Below, piece after piece: positions 5,907 through 6,799 of a stretch of DNA of 6,799 nt. The number at the start of each line of letters is the position of its first letter. Within the stretch, counting starts at the first letter, position 1. The DNA lies in assembly GCA_016177165.1 (NCBI GenBank), contig JACOVT010000028.1, forward strand, positions 1 to 6,799, read 5' to 3'. Both the position numbers and the translations under genes were made by a program. Under the pieces are notes generated by a model. It did no database searches. It was not told where the DNA came from and worked only from the letters and a program-made list of their open reading frames with translations. Origin of the DNA: Microcaldota archaeon (lineage in GTDB: Archaea > B1Sed10-29 > JACOVT01).

Positions 5907-6799
5907 GTGCTCTTGCGACTCACCCGCGCGTCACTATGCATGCTGGCCCTGCTGGCAGTGGCACATGCAGCCATGATACAGGACGGCATGGACAACCCCG
6001 GGCCTTGGGGGATCACCCAGCCCAACGGCAACGCACTTGCGCGCGACGCGTCCGGCTGCCATGCGACATACACCAGCGCAGGGAAACTGGTCTACGCCAC
6101 GTCACAGAACTGCTCCGAGCCGTTCAACAAGACCACCCTGCTCAATGCCAGCCGTATTGGGGCAACCCTTCCTTCAATCCTGCTCGACGCCAACGGCGCG
6201 CTGACAGTAGTCTACGTGGAAAACAAGAGCGCCGTGGCAGCATTCCGCAAACCCGACAACGCGTCGGACTGGTCGTACTCGCTCGCCCTGCAGCAGGAGA
6301 GCGGCACGTTAGTAACATCGCTTTCCGCGGCAGCAGACGCCGACGGCTGGGTGCATGCAGCTTACTCCTACGAGCGCAACGATACCTCCGCTTTCCTCGG
6401 GTTCTCTGTGTTTTTAAACGGTTCATGGAAGTCATGGAATAAAACCTCCATAGAACGCGCGACGCGCCAAGGCAGCGAGGAATACCTTAACGCCGCGCTC
6501 TGCCTTGGGGCGGATAACTCGAGGCACCTGTTCTACGTGAACGGCACCAGCGACGCCGCCTACGCGAACGCCTCCTCGTCTGACGCGGCGTGGAGCATGC
6601 AGGGAAACAGGTTCAAGCTGAGCGCCCAGTCCAACATTGAAAGCAGGCTGTCGTGTGCTGTCGACTCGGACGGCCGCGTGCACGTGGTGGAAAGCGACCT
6701 TACCGCCACGGATTACGTGCGCTACAGGAACTCGACAGCCAACTTCAGCAAGACCATCCTGCTGGACTCCCGCGCTTCAATGGGAAGCGTGCTGGTAAA
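5907..6799 (+). CDS. Secreted beta-propeller-like protein, sequon-rich paralogue (3' end outside window)
   Basis: The frame is open from 5883 to the window end, with 297 codons visible from GTG 5907. GTG is preferred because it gives a full signal peptide (MLLRLTRASLCMLALLAVAHAA, cleavage near residue 21) and sits at leaderless distance from the TATA element. ATG 5940 would lose the basic n-region. The protein aligns without major gaps to the gene at 1025, sharing GPWG, PNGNAL, TRQGSE, LSAQSN, LSCAVD and VHVVESDLTATDYVRYRNS. Blade motifs lie at about 90-106, 141-153, 195-212 and 249-265. Cys51, 69, 199 and 250 match the four Cys of the paralogue, supporting conserved disulfides. It carries about twelve sequons in 297 residues, whereas the paralogue has two in the matching part. 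Codons mostly end in C or G. Whether it ends in the same anchor and tail cannot be seen. Binding partner unknown. Confidence 0.85.
   Translation, partial: MLLRLTRASLCMLALLAVAHAAMIQDGMDNPGPWGITQPNGNALARDASGCHATYTSAGKLVYATSQNCSEPFNKTTLLNASRIGATLPSILLDANGALTVVYVENKSAVAAFRKPDNASDWSYSLALQQESGTLVTSLSAAADADGWVHAAYSYERNDTSAFLGFSVFLNGSWKSWNKTSIERATRQGSEEYLNAALCLGADNSRHLFYVNGTSDAAYANASSSDAAWSMQGNRFKLSAQSNIESRLSCAVDSDGRVHVVESDLTATDYVRYRNSTANFSKTILLDSRASMGSVLV
6462..6479 (+). repeat. 18-bp block identical in both propeller genes (copy 2)
   Basis: This is the second copy of the block at 1574-1591, in the same reading frame and at the equivalent position of the paralogous protein. The direct orientation, about 4.9 kb apart, could allow recombination that removes the glycoprotein gene, but the match is short. 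Confidence 0.75.

Noticed and set aside
1..6799. Mobile element, CRISPR array or RNA gene
   Set aside because: I found no transposase or integrase motifs, no regularly spaced repeats with unique spacers, and no tRNA- or rRNA-like sequence on either strand.

Overview
The window reads as chromosomal DNA of an archaeon, most likely an uncultured one (a DPANN-type lineage is a guess from gene content). Four things point there: core promoters of TTTTTAAA type at archaeal spacing, no bacterial -35/-10 pairs, very dense N-glycosylation sequons (N-x-S/T) in secreted proteins, and a C-terminal region in the 984-residue protein that matches the archaeal PGF-pre-PGF surface-protein domain. Ile ATA and Arg AGG/AGA codons are frequent in otherwise GC-rich DNA, which also fits.

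All four genes lie on the + strand, and all look exported or surface-exposed. (1) Positions 2-829 hold the 3' part of a Thr/Asn/Ser/Gly-rich protein that begins inside a 12-residue repeat array (NPSxxxLNVTxx) and has no membrane anchor. (2) Positions 1025-2677 encode a signal-peptide beta-propeller-like protein with one Asp-box, one transmembrane helix and a long low-complexity tail. (3) Positions 2871-5825 encode a large, sequon-rich surface glycoprotein with an Ig-like domain, a poly-Gly hinge, a PGF-pre-PGF domain and a C-terminal membrane anchor. (4) Positions 5907 to the window end encode the N-terminal 297 residues of a close paralogue of gene 2. Intergenic gaps are 195, 193 and 81 bases. 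Genes 2-4 each have their own TATA-like element, and T-rich likely terminators follow genes 1-3, so they are probably separate transcription units rather than one operon.

The locus is best read as a cell-envelope/adhesion cluster: a heavily glycosylated stalk-like protein (gene 3) between two copies of a propeller module (genes 2 and 4). The most notable points are the strong difference in sequon density and codon usage between the two propeller copies, an abrupt codon-usage switch at position 100/101 in gene 1, an apparently leaderless promoter layout for genes 2 and 4, and a perfect inverted repeat touching the promoter of gene 4. I see no tRNA, rRNA, CRISPR array, transposase or integrase.
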